Part shown: in pieces, positions 1 to 10,346 of the stretch | Layout: every line of letters begins with the position of its first letter | Position numbering within the stretch: position 1 is the stretch's first letter | NCBI GenBank assembly: GCA_003184365.1 | Contig: NKYR01000049.1 | Coordinates: 1 to 64,000 of the forward strand | From: Evernia prunastri | Lineage: Eukaryota > Ascomycota > Lecanoromycetes > Lecanorales > Parmeliaceae | Direction: 5' to 3' | Length of the DNA stretch: 64,000 nucleotides | Notes under the pieces: generated by a model | The model's database searches: none | What the model saw: only the letters and a program-made list of their open reading frames with translations | What the model was told of the DNA's origin: nothing | Translations under genes and position numbers: made by a program

Positions 1-359
1 CTTAAATTTTGGTGGGGCTACCATACTAATTTAAGTTAGTGGGTAAAATTAAGCGAATCTTGCGTTGCGCCCCTATCTTGCGCCCCCAGGACATCCCGCT
101 CAGGTTAGGTACCTACCTAGGTACCTAGGTATGAACCGGCGAGTCGAAGTTATATGTGAGCTTTCACAATCGACATGTGAATCTACCACATTGTTTAGAG
201 ATAAAGATAATGAAAAAGCCCACTATAGAAGAGATGGTCATCGATCGAGAGCCTTTTATCTTGGCAGATGTTAGACAATGGCATAACCCATCGACTACAA
301 CTCAGCTGCCAGTGCTATGTCATCTTGTCTGCGCGTTTGCATAATGTTTCATCAGATCC
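1..359. other. Intergenic; short palindromic GGTACC/CCTAGG run
   Basis: No gene is supported. At about 106-133 there is a dense run of overlapping GGTACC and CCTAGG hexamers, self-complementary and of the kind that recurs elsewhere in the window (near 3725, 3848, 31975 and 55079). Confidence 0.5.
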
Positions 360-1274
360 TTACACATTATTCTCAGTCAAATTGGCAATCCTGATCGTCT
401 CACTCACTTGTCCAGTACCTATGAGACTCCCATCTAAGTCAAAGACCTTGACTTCAACATCATAATCCTGCCCCCCAATCACTAGCACGTCAAGTAAACC
501 CTGCATCGTGGATCTCAGGAATCTGTATGTCAAGTGCTGGTCTTGAGCTGATCGCATTCTGACATTCCCACCGTACGGTCCATTGCAGCTATATGGATCG
601 AGGTCTGAAGGCAACCAGGAATCCCCCTGGTGAGTAATGGCGAACGTGCAGAAACTGCGGACGCTTTCCAGAACAGCTTGTAGAATCACAGATTCCATGG
701 GCTTGCCGAAAAAGATCTCCAGACGCGTCTGTGTGTTGGGGACAAGATAGCTCATCTGCCGCGGGCGATTCAGAGTACTGGTGTCCAGAGTTTGGGGACG
801 ATATAACGGAAAACCTCTATTCAAGCCTCTTTAGTGATGTTAAACTTTGAAGGGTGTATACATACTTACTTACCTTGCAGTTCTCTGCATATCGTCAGTC
901 GCTGTTGGGTTTGACTTTACATCAAGGGGAAATGAGAAAGTCAGTCGTTGAATCAGAGCCTGAAACATGAAAAAGAAACACCATGCCTTGATGCAGTGCA
1001 TGACCGAAATTTGATACGCCATGCAACACAAGAACATCGGTCAGAAGACCCGCCTTCAGCGTTTCCTTGGGATCACAGAGGTCGAGGAAAGGGCAAATGG
1101 ACCCCACCAATATATGACCGTTCTACGCGGCAAAACGAAGCTTACGCTGCACCTAAGTTCATCGTGAATTGTGGGGATGCGGGCGAGTGAGTGTCCATCA
1201 CTTTGAGACGCGACAAGCGCACTCCAGAACAGCACCATGAGGATGATTGAGAAATCGAAAAAAGATGTAGGCAT
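360..1274 (-). CDS. Predicted secreted protein, 4 exons, 239 aa
   Basis: I do not recognise the function. The proposed exons are 1274-1146, 1065-1018, 959-874 and 816-360, joined across three GT-AG introns of 80, 58 and 57 nt, with all phases consistent. Together they give 239 residues. The ATG at 1274 starts a hydrophobic leader (SIILMVLFWSALVAS) that looks like a signal peptide, so the product is probably secreted. The long last exon has hydrophobic and acidic stretches ending in VFDLDGSLIGTGQ, with no catalytic motif I can name. The 48-nt second exon is the least certain part: splicing 1145 straight to 960 also keeps frame. The gene lies just upstream of a second secreted-protein gene on the same strand. 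Confidence 0.6.
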
Positions 1275-2568
1275 CTGCTGATCAGTCTTCCGTAGATGTC
1301 TGGTTTCCGTATGGCCTTACTGTCAGCGACCGCAACTCAAGGTCAACTCCACGCACGTCAAATGACTCATATCCTTCATGTATTCGAACTAGTCAAAGGT
1401 TACAGATCCACATGGATGTATCCATCACTTTACCATCAATAGTGTCACTAATACTCAAACTCATTCAAAGGAGTGTCAGTCTCACCCTGCATACACCGGT
1501 GAAAGGTAGCGAAATTGTTTGAGCGTAGAGTGACGGGTCGCAAATCTTGAGGACTTAGTCATCCTCTTTTCTGCCCGAGTATTCTGACAGAGAAACATCA
1601 AGTTCCAGGGTCCTTTTTCCACCGGATCTTTGCTGCTTCTGGAGCAGGAAGGTGAAACTTACAAGCAGCAGGCCTCAACGGTCTTGGTATGTCACGACTC
1701 ATCGAGCGATGGGTCAGATGGTATAAGAAGGCTCTCGTCATTGGAAGGCTCACAGAGGTGGTCATGGAACTCCCTAATCGTTCGTGGAATCGGTCGAGTC
1801 ATCCCCACGGTTTGACGCTCAAAGCTGCCGTCTCCGCGAGACCTTTCATTGGTATTCAGGGAGTGTGAGGTACGATAGGCCCTGGAACTTCTTTTGACAA
1901 CCATTTTTGCATCTGCAGTCGCTTGGAGAGGGTGCGGTTTCTCAATACTATTCCTCGTCTTGGATATCGGTGCAACTCCAGGATGGCAGTACGCTCTGGA
2001 TTTTGAGAATGGTAAAATTATGCAAGGGAGAGGTGGGGAGCACGCCGTCATCCAATCTTCTCTCATATGTTTAGGCAGCCGCCCATGACACTTGAAGCTA
2101 AGACGCCCTCAAATCCTTTCATGGGCTCGATGGGTGGAACCAACCCATTCTTCATGTGAAAAAGCCTGACAAGCGATCACAACCCAGAAAAGCAATTCTC
2201 ATTCGAGGTTTTCCTGAAGGAAGAGCAATAACATTACTCTCTCCACACAACTGATTACCTCGATGTGACATCTGCGATATCTCTCGTCGACATAGTTTAC
2301 GGTCGGTTGGGCATTCTACCAACTTGATGTAGATAAAGATTGTTCTCTTGCAACAAGATCCATTTTCTAAACCTTCTCTTGCCTTCAATCAACTGGCAAA
2401 CAATCCGTCAGCTAGCCCCGCATGGATTATATTCCTTTTATCCGAGGGCCACTTCCAGTCTTCTCTGTGTGCTTTCCAAGCCCATGAGCTTACGAAGTGG
2501 CGGTGAGATTAGGGATAGTTCCAAGAGCCAACGGACGATGCGACCACTGGTGCTTCATTACGCTGGTC
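1275..2568. other. Intergenic, no supported gene
   Basis: About 1.3 kb between two minus-strand secreted-protein genes. A 124-codon minus-strand open frame (1692-2066) has no domain, leader or splice support. It would hold the promoter of the gene starting at 1274, but no specific motif is evident. Confidence 0.4.
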
Positions 2569-3299
2569 CTAGGCAGCATAAGAAGAACGCCTCCCTCTAA
2601 TACTTGCATCCAAGCGGGCGATCTCCGAAGCTGCACACAGTATAAGCGCAGCTGCAGTAAACGCTCCAAGATATCGGGCCAATTGGCATCGAGTGATGGT
2701 GGAGCATGGCTCGTTGGCTGAAAACCATGGCCTTACGCATGGTTAATCGCAATTCAATCGCTTCCCAAGGCGTGTCTCTTACGATAGGGCAAAACGTCAT
2801 CTCCTAAGTCCTTTGCCATCCTGAAAACAACGACGCAACTTCCTACAAACGGTTACGCTGGTTGCTAGGCAAGCTTGGTTCTGTAAAGAGATATCGAAAG
2901 ACTTACGATACTCTGAGCCTTGGGGAACTTCCCATGATGGACCCGGCGGAGCGTCCGAGATGAATTTTGCCGACTTCTAATTGTCAATATACTGTGACTC
3001 TTAAACAGCCGCTCTGCTATACTTGCCCAGAATGTCCATTGAATAAAGCCATAGGGTAAGACTCGGTCCCAGAGCCGTCCAATTGCGTCAGCACAATCCT
3101 GCGGATCGATGGCACCAGCCCAATCGGGACTCCGGATTGCATCGACGCATATTGGAGAATCCCGGGCATTCAGAGTGGGGGATAGTAGTTGAATCTGGTC
3201 TGAGGCGGTAGTTGTGTTTGGTGGAGAGGGGGCAGTGGCAGCGCACAGGCATGTAAGGATGGTCGACAGTAGCAAAAAGACGAATGATGACATGTTCAT
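2569..3299 (-). CDS. Predicted small secreted cysteine-containing protein with a GC-AG intron, 183 aa
   Basis: Exons 3299-3027, 2976-2907, 2842-2783 and 2717-2569 give 183 residues. The ATG at 3299 begins a classic signal peptide (MNMSSFVFLLLSTILTCLCA). The mature part has PICVDAI, DPQDCADAI, a proline-rich PPGPSWEVPQGSEY and then SCVVVFRMAKDLGDDVLPY, a layout I associate with an uncharacterised secreted family in Dothideomycetes (inference). The first intron (2977-3026) begins GCAAGT, a strong GC-AG donor. Using the neighbouring GT instead breaks the frame and leads to a stop soon after. Introns 2 and 3 (64 and 65 nt) are ordinary GT-AG. The last exon is the least certain part. Confidence 0.6.
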
Positions 3300-4095
3300 G
3301 AGCGAGAAGATATATTACGACGCTTTCATCCAAGATGCGCGAAGCAGTTTAAAGCAGGAGAGATATCGGTGGGTATATATGCATACATTCGGATGAGCTT
3401 TGACTTTGACAGTGCTCGGTTGTTGAGGCATCACATTAAACGAGGAGTCGCATATACTCGCAGGGTTTGAAAGCGCTTTTTCTTGCACCGAATAAACATT
3501 TCCAGCGGGTAATCCGTCACCTGTCTGACCACAGGGATTACATAGCCTTTTAATGATAGGGTGATGAGTGGTGAGTGACTATGAGCACGTCGATCCAAGT
3601 AAGGTACGAGTAACTACTGTCGAGTAGATAACTCAAGTTCCAAAAAGCTGCCCACTGCCCAGGCAATGAGCACTACGAAGATCAGTATGACTACTATGAT
3701 GTATGTAGGGGGAAGAGTAAGGTAAGGTACCTTAGGACTATGTAGGTAGGTAAAGACCTTTCCCTTTATTTGTGCGTTTGAGCCCCCACGAATTACTCTA
3801 ACCTTATACTCCACGGGTTTCGGATATTTCGGCAGCGTGCTCAGTTAACCTAGGTACCTTGTACAATGACGATAAAAAATTTGCGTCATCTCTCTTGTCA
3901 ACCGAACCACATTAATGATGTAATAATTAATTGTAGAGTACTCTCGTTTTCGCCATTCACAGTGTACTTTGCCCAATAAAGTTATCCACATCATATTGAT
4001 GCTTCTCCGGGTTGACAATATCATTCCTGCTCTTTTGAAGTAACCCACTACTAGATCCTAAGTACTCCAAGGTAGAGTATATCCGGCCTCCCTTC
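3300..4095. other. Divergent intergenic region
   Basis: Region between the divergently transcribed secreted-protein gene (minus) and the SDR gene (plus), so it carries both promoters. It holds scattered GGTACC/CCTAGG motifs near 3725 and 3848. Nothing else is recognised. Confidence 0.4.
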
Positions 4096-5145
4096 ATGCC
4101 TCGCGTATTCCTCATTACCGGAACCTCAACCGGCTTTGGTGCCCATTTGGTCCAAGAGGTGCTTGATCGAGGAGACTTCGCTGTTGCTACAGCCCGCAAG
4201 CCCGACGCTCTCTCCTTCAAAGGCACCTCTTCTCACAACTACCTTGCCGTCAAACTCGACGTCACAGATTCCGACGATATTCAATCCGCCTTCGCCGCTG
4301 CTCTTGATAAGTTCGGACGAATAGATGTCGTTGTCAACAACGCCGGTTACGGCCTCGCAGGCCCTTTCGAGGAGCTATCAAACGCACAAATCAAGACCCA
4401 GATGGATGTCAACTTCTTTGGCCTGATTGGGGTGACGAGAAAGGCCTTGGAGGTCATGAGAGATCAGGAACCCAGTGGAGGTCTAATCCAACAGGTAACC
4501 TCAATTGGCGGTCAAAGAGGGTAAGCGTTATCGCCAGTCAGGGACGCCGCATCTACTGATCAAGGTGTGTTAGCGTTCCAAACTTCTCCATTTACTGTGC
4601 AAGCAAATGGGCCGTAGAAGGGTTCACTGAAGCCATTTTTCAAGAAGTCAAACCTGATGTAAGCATACGCCCTGAGCGCTCAATATAGTTTTCTCCTCAA
4701 CCAAGACTTTCCCTGTGGCATAGAAGACATCGGAAAATAGGCTGATGCTGATATTCTGTAGTGGGGAATCAAGTTCACCTGGTAATCTCACCAGAGTCGA
4801 AAAAATCGGATGTCACTGATCATCTTTAGCATTGAGCCTGGAGGGTTCCGAACAGACTGGGCTGGACGGTCCATGGCGTTCCCCGACACGAAACATCCTG
4901 CTTACGACCACATTGACGCGCAAAAGGCCATGGCTGCAAGAAACGGGACACAAGCCGGAGATCCCATTAAAGGGGCGAAAGCCATGTACGAATTTGCGAT
5001 CATGAAAGATCCTCCACTGCGAGTCGTTATCGGTACGGACGCCTACAAAGCAATTATGGGAAAGATTGAGTCATATGGAGAGAACTATAGGAAGTATGAG
5101 AAAATATCAAATAGCACCGATGTAGACGGCTACAAGGCTCCGTGA
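4096..5145 (+). CDS. Short-chain dehydrogenase/reductase, 4 exons, 281 aa
   Basis: A classical SDR: NAD(P)-dependent oxidoreductase of the Rossmann fold, substrate unknown. Exons 4096-4520, 4574-4658, 4762-4781 and 4830-5145 join in frame to 281 aa, the normal length. Exon 1 has the nucleotide-binding loop TGTSTGFG near residues 8-15, then LDVTD and NNAGYG, then the catalytic serine region QVTSIGG. The YCASK active-site motif lies in exon 2. Exons 3 and 4 supply the IEPGGFRTDW segment that usually follows the active site. The 20-nt third exon is unusually small, but both neighbouring phases need it. Introns are 53, 103 and 48 nt. The gene ends about 360 bp before the retroelement. Confidence 0.88.
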
Positions 5146-5504
5146 GCTGTCCCATTGACCACCGGGAGGAAGGAGGAAAGTAGTATAATTATATAAAGAG
5201 AAACTTGTACATAGATATGTGGAAACAATAGAAGTCTACCACCTCTGGTGGCTTATGCCTCCACATTGTAATTACGGAGAAGGAGACATCAAAAGGATCA
5301 CTGTCGTCGACTGACAAATCGACGCATCAATATGACCTTACGATCACGATTGCAAGGTGCACATCCGCCAATGCATCATCATCTACCCAGAAGAGGTATA
5401 CTTGATGATGTGGAGGTTGATCATTCATTTCGATTAAGATTGATCCCAATGAGTTCACTAGCTTCCTGTTTCCGGCTTTGACGTGCAGTTTCCGTTCCTG
5501 TTGA
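5146..5504. other. Left flank of the retroelement
   Basis: No gene. It contains the 3' flank of the SDR and ends in GA at 5503-5504, immediately before the first element repeat. It does not contain the missing 3' half of the receptor gene found at the other side of the element. Confidence 0.5.
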
Positions 5505-5689
5505 TTAGTATCCTAAATCTCTTCCCTGTAGCAAACAATGGCAACCATGAGGCTGAATCACGCAAATGGCAATCATGAGGCTATACAGAAAGTCGATACG
5601 TGGTTGCGTCTACCTAACGCCAGGGCTCTGAGTCCAATAGAGGCCTGAAAAGGCATATCCTCGTAACCCCAGCGCTAGACTAACTCCCA
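5505..5689 (-). repeat. Retroelement split repeat block b, outermost copy
   Basis: 185-bp block starting TTAGTATCC. Near-identical copies start at 5951, 6397 and 7301, and a truncated one at 8330. A 69-bp spacer (5690-5758) follows it here and after the 5951 copy, but not next to the recombinase gene. Confidence 0.85.
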
Positions 5690-5758
5690 TGCTTCTAGCA
5701 GCATAGACCTGGAGTGAAAAACGAAGCTATATACATGCAACAGGCGTGGGCGGGCGGG

Positions 5759-5950
5759 ACGAAAGAATGCTATGACTCTGAAAGAGATCAATTCGAATGA
5801 AGAGTCAAATGCAGATAGAAGCCAGCTACTTATGCTGCTTCCTAATGAGCTACCTCCCCTGTAGAGGACACGTATTCCAACATTCCAACCAAGGCCTGAA
5901 ACGATATAAGCGATATTAAGGCCTACTAACCCCCTGTCATGCAGGCGTGA
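5759..5950 (-). repeat. Retroelement split repeat block a, copy in the tail
   Basis: 192-bp block ending in GCGTGA. It matches 6205-6396 and the far-end copy at 14855-15046; I noticed one base difference from the latter. Confidence 0.85.
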
Positions 5951-6135
5951 TTAGTATCCTAAATCTCTTCCCTGTAGCAAGCAATGGCAACCATGAGGCT
6001 GAATCACGCAAATGGCAATCATGAGGCTATACAGAAAGTCGATACGTGGTTGCGTCTACCTAACGCCAGGGCTCTGAGTCCAATAGAGGCCTGAAAAGGC
6101 ATATCCTCGTAACCCCAGCGCTAGACTAACTCCCA
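5951..6135 (-). repeat. Retroelement split repeat block b
   Basis: Second b copy, 446 bp after the first. With the 69-bp spacer (6136-6204) and the following a block it forms the tandem 446-bp tail unit. Confidence 0.85.
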
Positions 6136-6204
6136 TGCTTCTAGCAGCATAGACCTGGAGTGAAAAACGAAGCTATATACATGCAACAGGCGTGGGCGGG
6201 CGGG

Positions 6205-6396
6205 ACGAAAGAATGCTATGACTCTGAAAGAGATCAATTCGAATGAAGAGTCAAATGCAGATAGAAGCCAGCTACTTATGCTGCTTCCTAATGAGCTACC
6301 TCCCCTGTAGAGGACACGTATTCCAACATTCCAACCAAGGCCTGAAACGATATAAGCGATATTAAGGCCTACTAACCCCCTGTCATGCAGGCGTGA
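6205..6396 (-). repeat. Retroelement split repeat block a
   Basis: Second tail copy of block a. It joins directly to the b block at 6397, giving the GCGTGA/TTAGTATCC junction expected of a circularised element. Confidence 0.85.
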
Positions 6397-6581
6397 TTAG
6401 TATCCTAAATCTCTTCCCTGTAGCAAACAATGGCAACCATGAGGCTGAATCACGCAAATGGCAATCATGAGGCTATACAGAAAGTCGATACGTGGTTGCG
6501 TCTACCTAACGCCAGGGCTCTGAGTCCAATAGAGGCCTGAAAAGGCATATCCTCGTAACCCCAGCGCTAGACTAACTCCCA
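6397..6581 (-). repeat. Retroelement split repeat block b, recombinase-proximal
   Basis: Third b copy. It leads directly into the 3' end of the recombinase gene rather than into the 69-bp spacer. Confidence 0.85.
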
Positions 6582-6644
6582 GACCCAAGCGACGACCTCG
6601 TAGAGGGCGACCGCACCCGATGAGGGACGAGGATGTGGTGCAAT

Positions 6645-6837
6645 CTAGGCGGAAAGTTGATGTCGACGCGACGCGGCAAGGATGTAGGCTGGGTGGGTCT
6701 TGATGTACAAGCGGTACGAATCAGACTTCCATCTTCCAAGTAGCATAATCTCGTCTTCCGTTAGGCCGGCTATCCTCGCGGAGGTAGCAGCCCCACGGCG
6801 GAAGGAGTGACCAGAATAATGGCCTTGTAGGCCGAGT
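6645..6837 (-). pseudogene. Tyrosine recombinase, C-terminal fragment ending at an assembly gap
   Basis: Encodes the last roughly 60 residues of the recombinase, including GHSFRRG and LGRWKSDSYRLYIK with the presumed nucleophile tyrosine. The frame runs into the N at 6838, so this is a truncated segment and not a biological deletion. Confidence 0.8.
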
Positions 6838-6838
6838 N

Positions 6839-7300
6839 CAGCCTGCAAGCGGCGAACCCGGCCGCCCTGCAGGGATGTCACGATGGTATGTGGGCGGGTG
6901 GCTGGACGGACCCTCCGATAGCTTTCATCACAGCCGGTCCGCTTGATGGGCCTGGGGCACCGGGTGGAGGTCGTCCTCCCCGTCGGATAAGGGACATACC
7001 GGCGAACGCACATTTGACAGCCAGGGGTCCGGTCCAGACCGCTGAACCCTCTTGAAAGGAGTGGTTTTGAGCAGCCGAACGTTTTGGTCTCGGCTCGTTA
7101 CCAAGTGGCACTTCAGTATCAAACGACCCGTTTTCACGTGGCTAGTGCGAGACTCGAAGGTCAAGAGGTAGGATGACGGAGGGATCTCATGACTATGTTG
7201 CAAAAAAGGCTGGACTTGGGGCTGGGCCATTGCTCGTGAACTTGCTAGTGAACTTCAGCGAAAGCCATCTTCCTGCAAATTAAGCCATCCTATGTTTGGA
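6839..7300. other. Unrelated flank joined inside the retroelement
   Basis: This GC-rich stretch follows the N at 6838 and does not match any other part of the element. It ends in GGA directly before a b block at 7301. It reads best as the host flank of a second insertion, brought in by scaffolding. Its short open frames resemble nothing I recognise. Confidence 0.6.
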
Positions 7301-7485
7301 TTAGTATCCTAAATCTCTTCCCTGTAGCAAACAATGGCAACCATGAGGCTGAATCACGCAAATGGCAATCATGAGGCTATACAGAAAGTCGATACGTGGT
7401 TGCGTCTACCTAACGCCAGGGCTCTGAGTCCAATAGAGGCCTGAAAAGGCATATCCTCGTAACCCCAGCGCTAGACTAACTCCCA
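7301..7485 (-). repeat. Retroelement block b of a second copy
   Basis: Same 185-bp block as at 6397, here preceded by unrelated sequence and a GA dinucleotide, so it marks the end of a different insertion. Confidence 0.85.
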
Positions 7486-8328
7486 GACCCAAGCGACGAC
7501 CTCGTAGAGGGCGACCGCACCCGATGAGGGACGAGGATGTGGTGCAATCTAGGCGGAAAGTTGATGTCGACGCGACGCGGCGAGGATGTAAGGCTGGGTG
7601 GGTCTTGATGTACAAGCGGTACGAATCAGACTTCCATCTTCCAAGTAGCATAATCTCGTCTTCCGTTAGGCCGGCTATCCTCGCGGAGGTAGCAGCCCCA
7701 CGGCGGAAGGAGTGACCAGAATAATGGCCTTGTAGGCCGAGTGCTGTCAATGCTTGACGTAGATTCTTGGTGACCAGGTTCCTGGTAAATACGCCGTGGA
7801 TTTCGAAGAGTGGTGAGGATAGTGGAGCAGGCCACCTCTGGAAGAGGTGTCTAAGGGCGCGTACCGTACAAGCCTCGTCGTCCGAGGCTGCTATTGTCAG
7901 CGTGACGCCTCGTCTGAATGGATCTGTCTTGGAGGATGGCAGTGTCAACTCCAGGTGATCCTCGTGTAGTCTCACGCGGCGGCGTGTTAGAAACCAGTCA
8001 TGGAAGTCCTCGTCGTTGAGGTCCCTAGACTCATATGTGAACTCGCCCACCCTGAGGAAGGCGGCGAAGGCCAGACAGAAGGCTGCTCGTATTGTTGCAC
8101 CATGCTTGGTGGAAGAGTCGAAATGTAACAGGATTTGAAGAAGAATATCCTTCGTGATCGGACGCCTTTCTTGAGTTTCGGCCTCACCTCGCAAGCGGCG
8201 AGTGCCGTCTAGAACCCTCTTCAGGCGTGGACTGTGGAAGACGTCCAAGTCCTCGAATCCCATATCCACGTGGACTGATCTGACGCCGGTCAGGTAGGCC
8301 TTTATGGACTTGGTCTTGAGCCTCTTGG
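7406..8328 (-). pseudogene. Tyrosine recombinase, second copy with altered C-terminus, broken by an N
   Basis: It reads from the KRLKTKSIKAYLTGVRSVH region to past the catalytic tyrosine. Compared with the copy at 8550-9461, one extra A near 7589 shifts the last residues after IKTHPA. The frame therefore overruns the normal stop by about 50 codons and runs into the b block. LRVGEF, HSFRRG and GRWKSDSYRLYI are intact. The start is missing because the segment ends at the N at 8329. Confidence 0.75.
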
Positions 8329-8329
8329 N

Positions 8330-8486
8330 AAACAATGGCAACCATGAGGCTGAATCACGCAAATGGCAATCATGAGGCTATACAGAAAGTCGATACGTGG
8401 TTGCGTCTACCTAACGCCAGGGCTCTGAGTCCAATAGAGGCCTGAAAAGGCATATCCTCGTAACCCCAGCGCTAGACTAACTCCCA
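8330..8486 (-). repeat. Retroelement block b, truncated by an N
   Basis: Begins 28 bases into the b block, directly after the N at 8329, and leads into the complete recombinase copy. Confidence 0.8.
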
Positions 8487-8549
8487 GACCCAAGCGACGA
8501 CCTCGTAGAGGGCGACCGCACCCGATGAGGGACGAGGATGTGGTGCAAT

Positions 8550-9461
8550 CTAGGCGGAAAGTTGATGTCGACGCGACGCGGCGAGGATGTAGGCTGGGTG
8601 GGTCTTGATGTACAAGCGGTACGAATCAGACTTCCATCTTCCAAGTAGCATAATCTCGTCTTCCGTTAGGCCGGCTATCCTCGCGGAGGTAGCAGCCCCA
8701 CGGCGGAAGGAGTGACCAGAATAATGGCCTTGTAGGCCGAGTGCTGTCAATGCTTGACGTAGATTCTTGGTGACCAGGTTCCTGGTAAATACGCCGTGGA
8801 TTTCGAAGAGTGGTGAGGATAGTGGAGCAGGCCACTTCTGGAAGAGGTGTCTAAGGGCGCGTATCGTACAAGCCTCGTCGTCCGAGGCTGCTATTGTCAG
8901 CGTGACGCCTCGTCTGAATGGATCTGTCTTGGAGGATGGCAGTGTCAACTCCAGGTGATCCTCGTGTAGTCTCACGCGGCGGCGTGTTAGAAACCAGTCA
9001 TGGAAGTCCTCGTCGTTGAGGTCCATAGACTCATATGTGAACTCGCCCACCCTGAGGAAGGCGGCGAAGGCCAGACAGAAGGCTGCTCGTATTGTTGCAC
9101 CATGCTTGGTGGAAGAGTCGAAATGTAACAGGATTTGAAGAAGAATATCCTTCGTGATCGGACGCCTTTCTTGAGTTTCGGCCTCACCTCGCAAGCGGCG
9201 AGTGCCGTCTAGAACCCTCTTCAGGCGGGGACTGTGGAAGACGTCCAAGTCCTCGAATCCCATATCCACGTGGACTGATCTGACGCCGGTCAGGTAGGCC
9301 TTTATGGACTTGGTCTTGAGCCTCTTGGCACTCAAGACCGCGACCCACTCGGATAAGGAGTAGAATGTGGCCGGGAGCGGAGGATTGACGCCCATAAGCG
9401 CACAATGAGTCGTATAGGACTTGATAGCAGTCGAGTAGGTCTGACGGGTTTTCGAGGCCAA
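8550..9461 (-). CDS. Tyrosine recombinase of Ngaro/PAT-like element, complete copy
   Basis: Site-specific recombinase that would integrate the circular cDNA of the element. An N-terminal SAM-like core-binding region (TRQTYSTAIKSY, SLSEWVAVL) is followed by the catalytic domain: arginine in FLRVGEF, HSFRRG giving the H-x-x-R pair, and LGRWKSDSYRLYIK with the nucleophile tyrosine. The 303-residue frame begins at TTG. There is no ATG near this point, and the frame stays open upstream to about 9593, overlapping the end of the RNase H frame in the -1 register. Translation may therefore depend on frameshifting or re-initiation. A second copy of the N-terminal part lies at 10013-10272. Confidence 0.85.
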   Translation of the reverse strand: MASKTRQTYSTAIKSYTTHCALMGVNPPLPATFYSLSEWVAVLSAKRLKTKSIKAYLTGVRSVHVDMGFEDLDVFHSPRLKRVLDGTRRLRGEAETQERRPITKDILLQILLHFDSSTKHGATIRAAFCLAFAAFLRVGEFTYESMDLNDEDFHDWFLTRRRVRLHEDHLELTLPSSKTDPFRRGVTLTIAASDDEACTIRALRHLFQKWPAPLSSPLFEIHGVFTRNLVTKNLRQALTALGLQGHYSGHSFRRGAATSARIAGLTEDEIMLLGRWKSDSYRLYIKTHPAYILAASRRHQLSA

Positions 9462-9535
9462 GCCCCACCAGAGAAGGCGTGCGACTTCTCATGACAGCGA
9501 GGACTGGTTATACCACCACTGCGGTGGGTCGTGCC

Positions 9536-10011
9536 CTAGTGGGGCAGAGGGATAGGCCGATGTCTCGACAGGTGGTTCAGCTGTGGATATTCGTCAGCGA
9601 TTCTTCGGTAACGAAAACGCGAGAGGTCGTCAGCGAGTTGATTGGCCTTCGTAGAAATCCATCTAGGAATAAGAAGGATATCATAGCTAGCTGCAAGCAT
9701 AGCTATCTTTCGGAGTGGTGCCATAGCTGGCCCGCGGATGGAAGACTTTCGGAGTCCATGGACGCAGTCCTCGTTGTCACAGTGAAGTACCAAGCGGGTA
9801 CCATGGAGTCTATCCAGCCATAAGCGAATGGCGTGGAGGACTGCGGTCATTTCCTTAAACTGGATGTCCTTGTGTGAGTGACGTGACGGTACACGTGTGC
9901 TGAATGCGTCTTGGACGTGCTGTAGAAGGTCTGGATGCTCCAGAATGTAGCCTCCCATGCCCAGGTTCCCTGAGGCGTCGGTCCAAATGTACCATGATTT
10001 TCGACTGGCGA
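9536..10011 (-). pseudogene. RNase H end of the pol frame, fragment ending at an N
   Basis: Carries the C-terminal RNase H part: YIWTDASGNLGMGGYI, KEMTAVLHAIRLW, LHCDNEDCVHGL and ADDLSR, the D-E-D-D set. It stops at the N at 10012. Almost identical to 10347 onward. Confidence 0.8.
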
Positions 10012-10012
10012 N

Positions 10013-10272
10013 GTGCCGTCTAGAACCCTCTTCAGGCGTGGACTGTGGAAGACGTCCAAGTCCTCGAATCCCATATCCACGTGGACTGATCTGACGCCGG
10101 TCAGGTAGGCCTTTATGGACTTGGTCTTGAGCCTCTTGGCACTCAAGACCGCGACCCACTCGGATAAGGAGTAGAATGTGGCCGGGAGCGGAGGATTGAC
10201 GCCCATAAGCGCACAATGAGTCGTATAGGACTTGATAGCAGTCGAGTAGGTCTGACGGGTTTTCGAGGCCAA
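10013..10272 (-). pseudogene. Tyrosine recombinase N-terminal fragment (third copy)
   Basis: Begins after the N at 10012 and repeats the first roughly 85 residues of the recombinase. It belongs to the segment that continues into RNase H and RT. Confidence 0.8.
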
Positions 10273-10346
10273 GCCCCACCAGAGAAGGCGTGCGACTTCT
10301 CGTGACAGCGAGGACTGGTTATACCACCACTGCGGTGGGTCGTGCC

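Noticed and set aside
1692..2066. 124-codon minus-strand frame
   Set aside because: No signal peptide, domain or splice logic; composition looks random.
5505..6581. Ordinary LTRs or a satellite array
   Set aside because: The blocks are arranged b-spacer-a-b-spacer-a-b, with only block a at the far end, which matches split direct repeats rather than LTRs.
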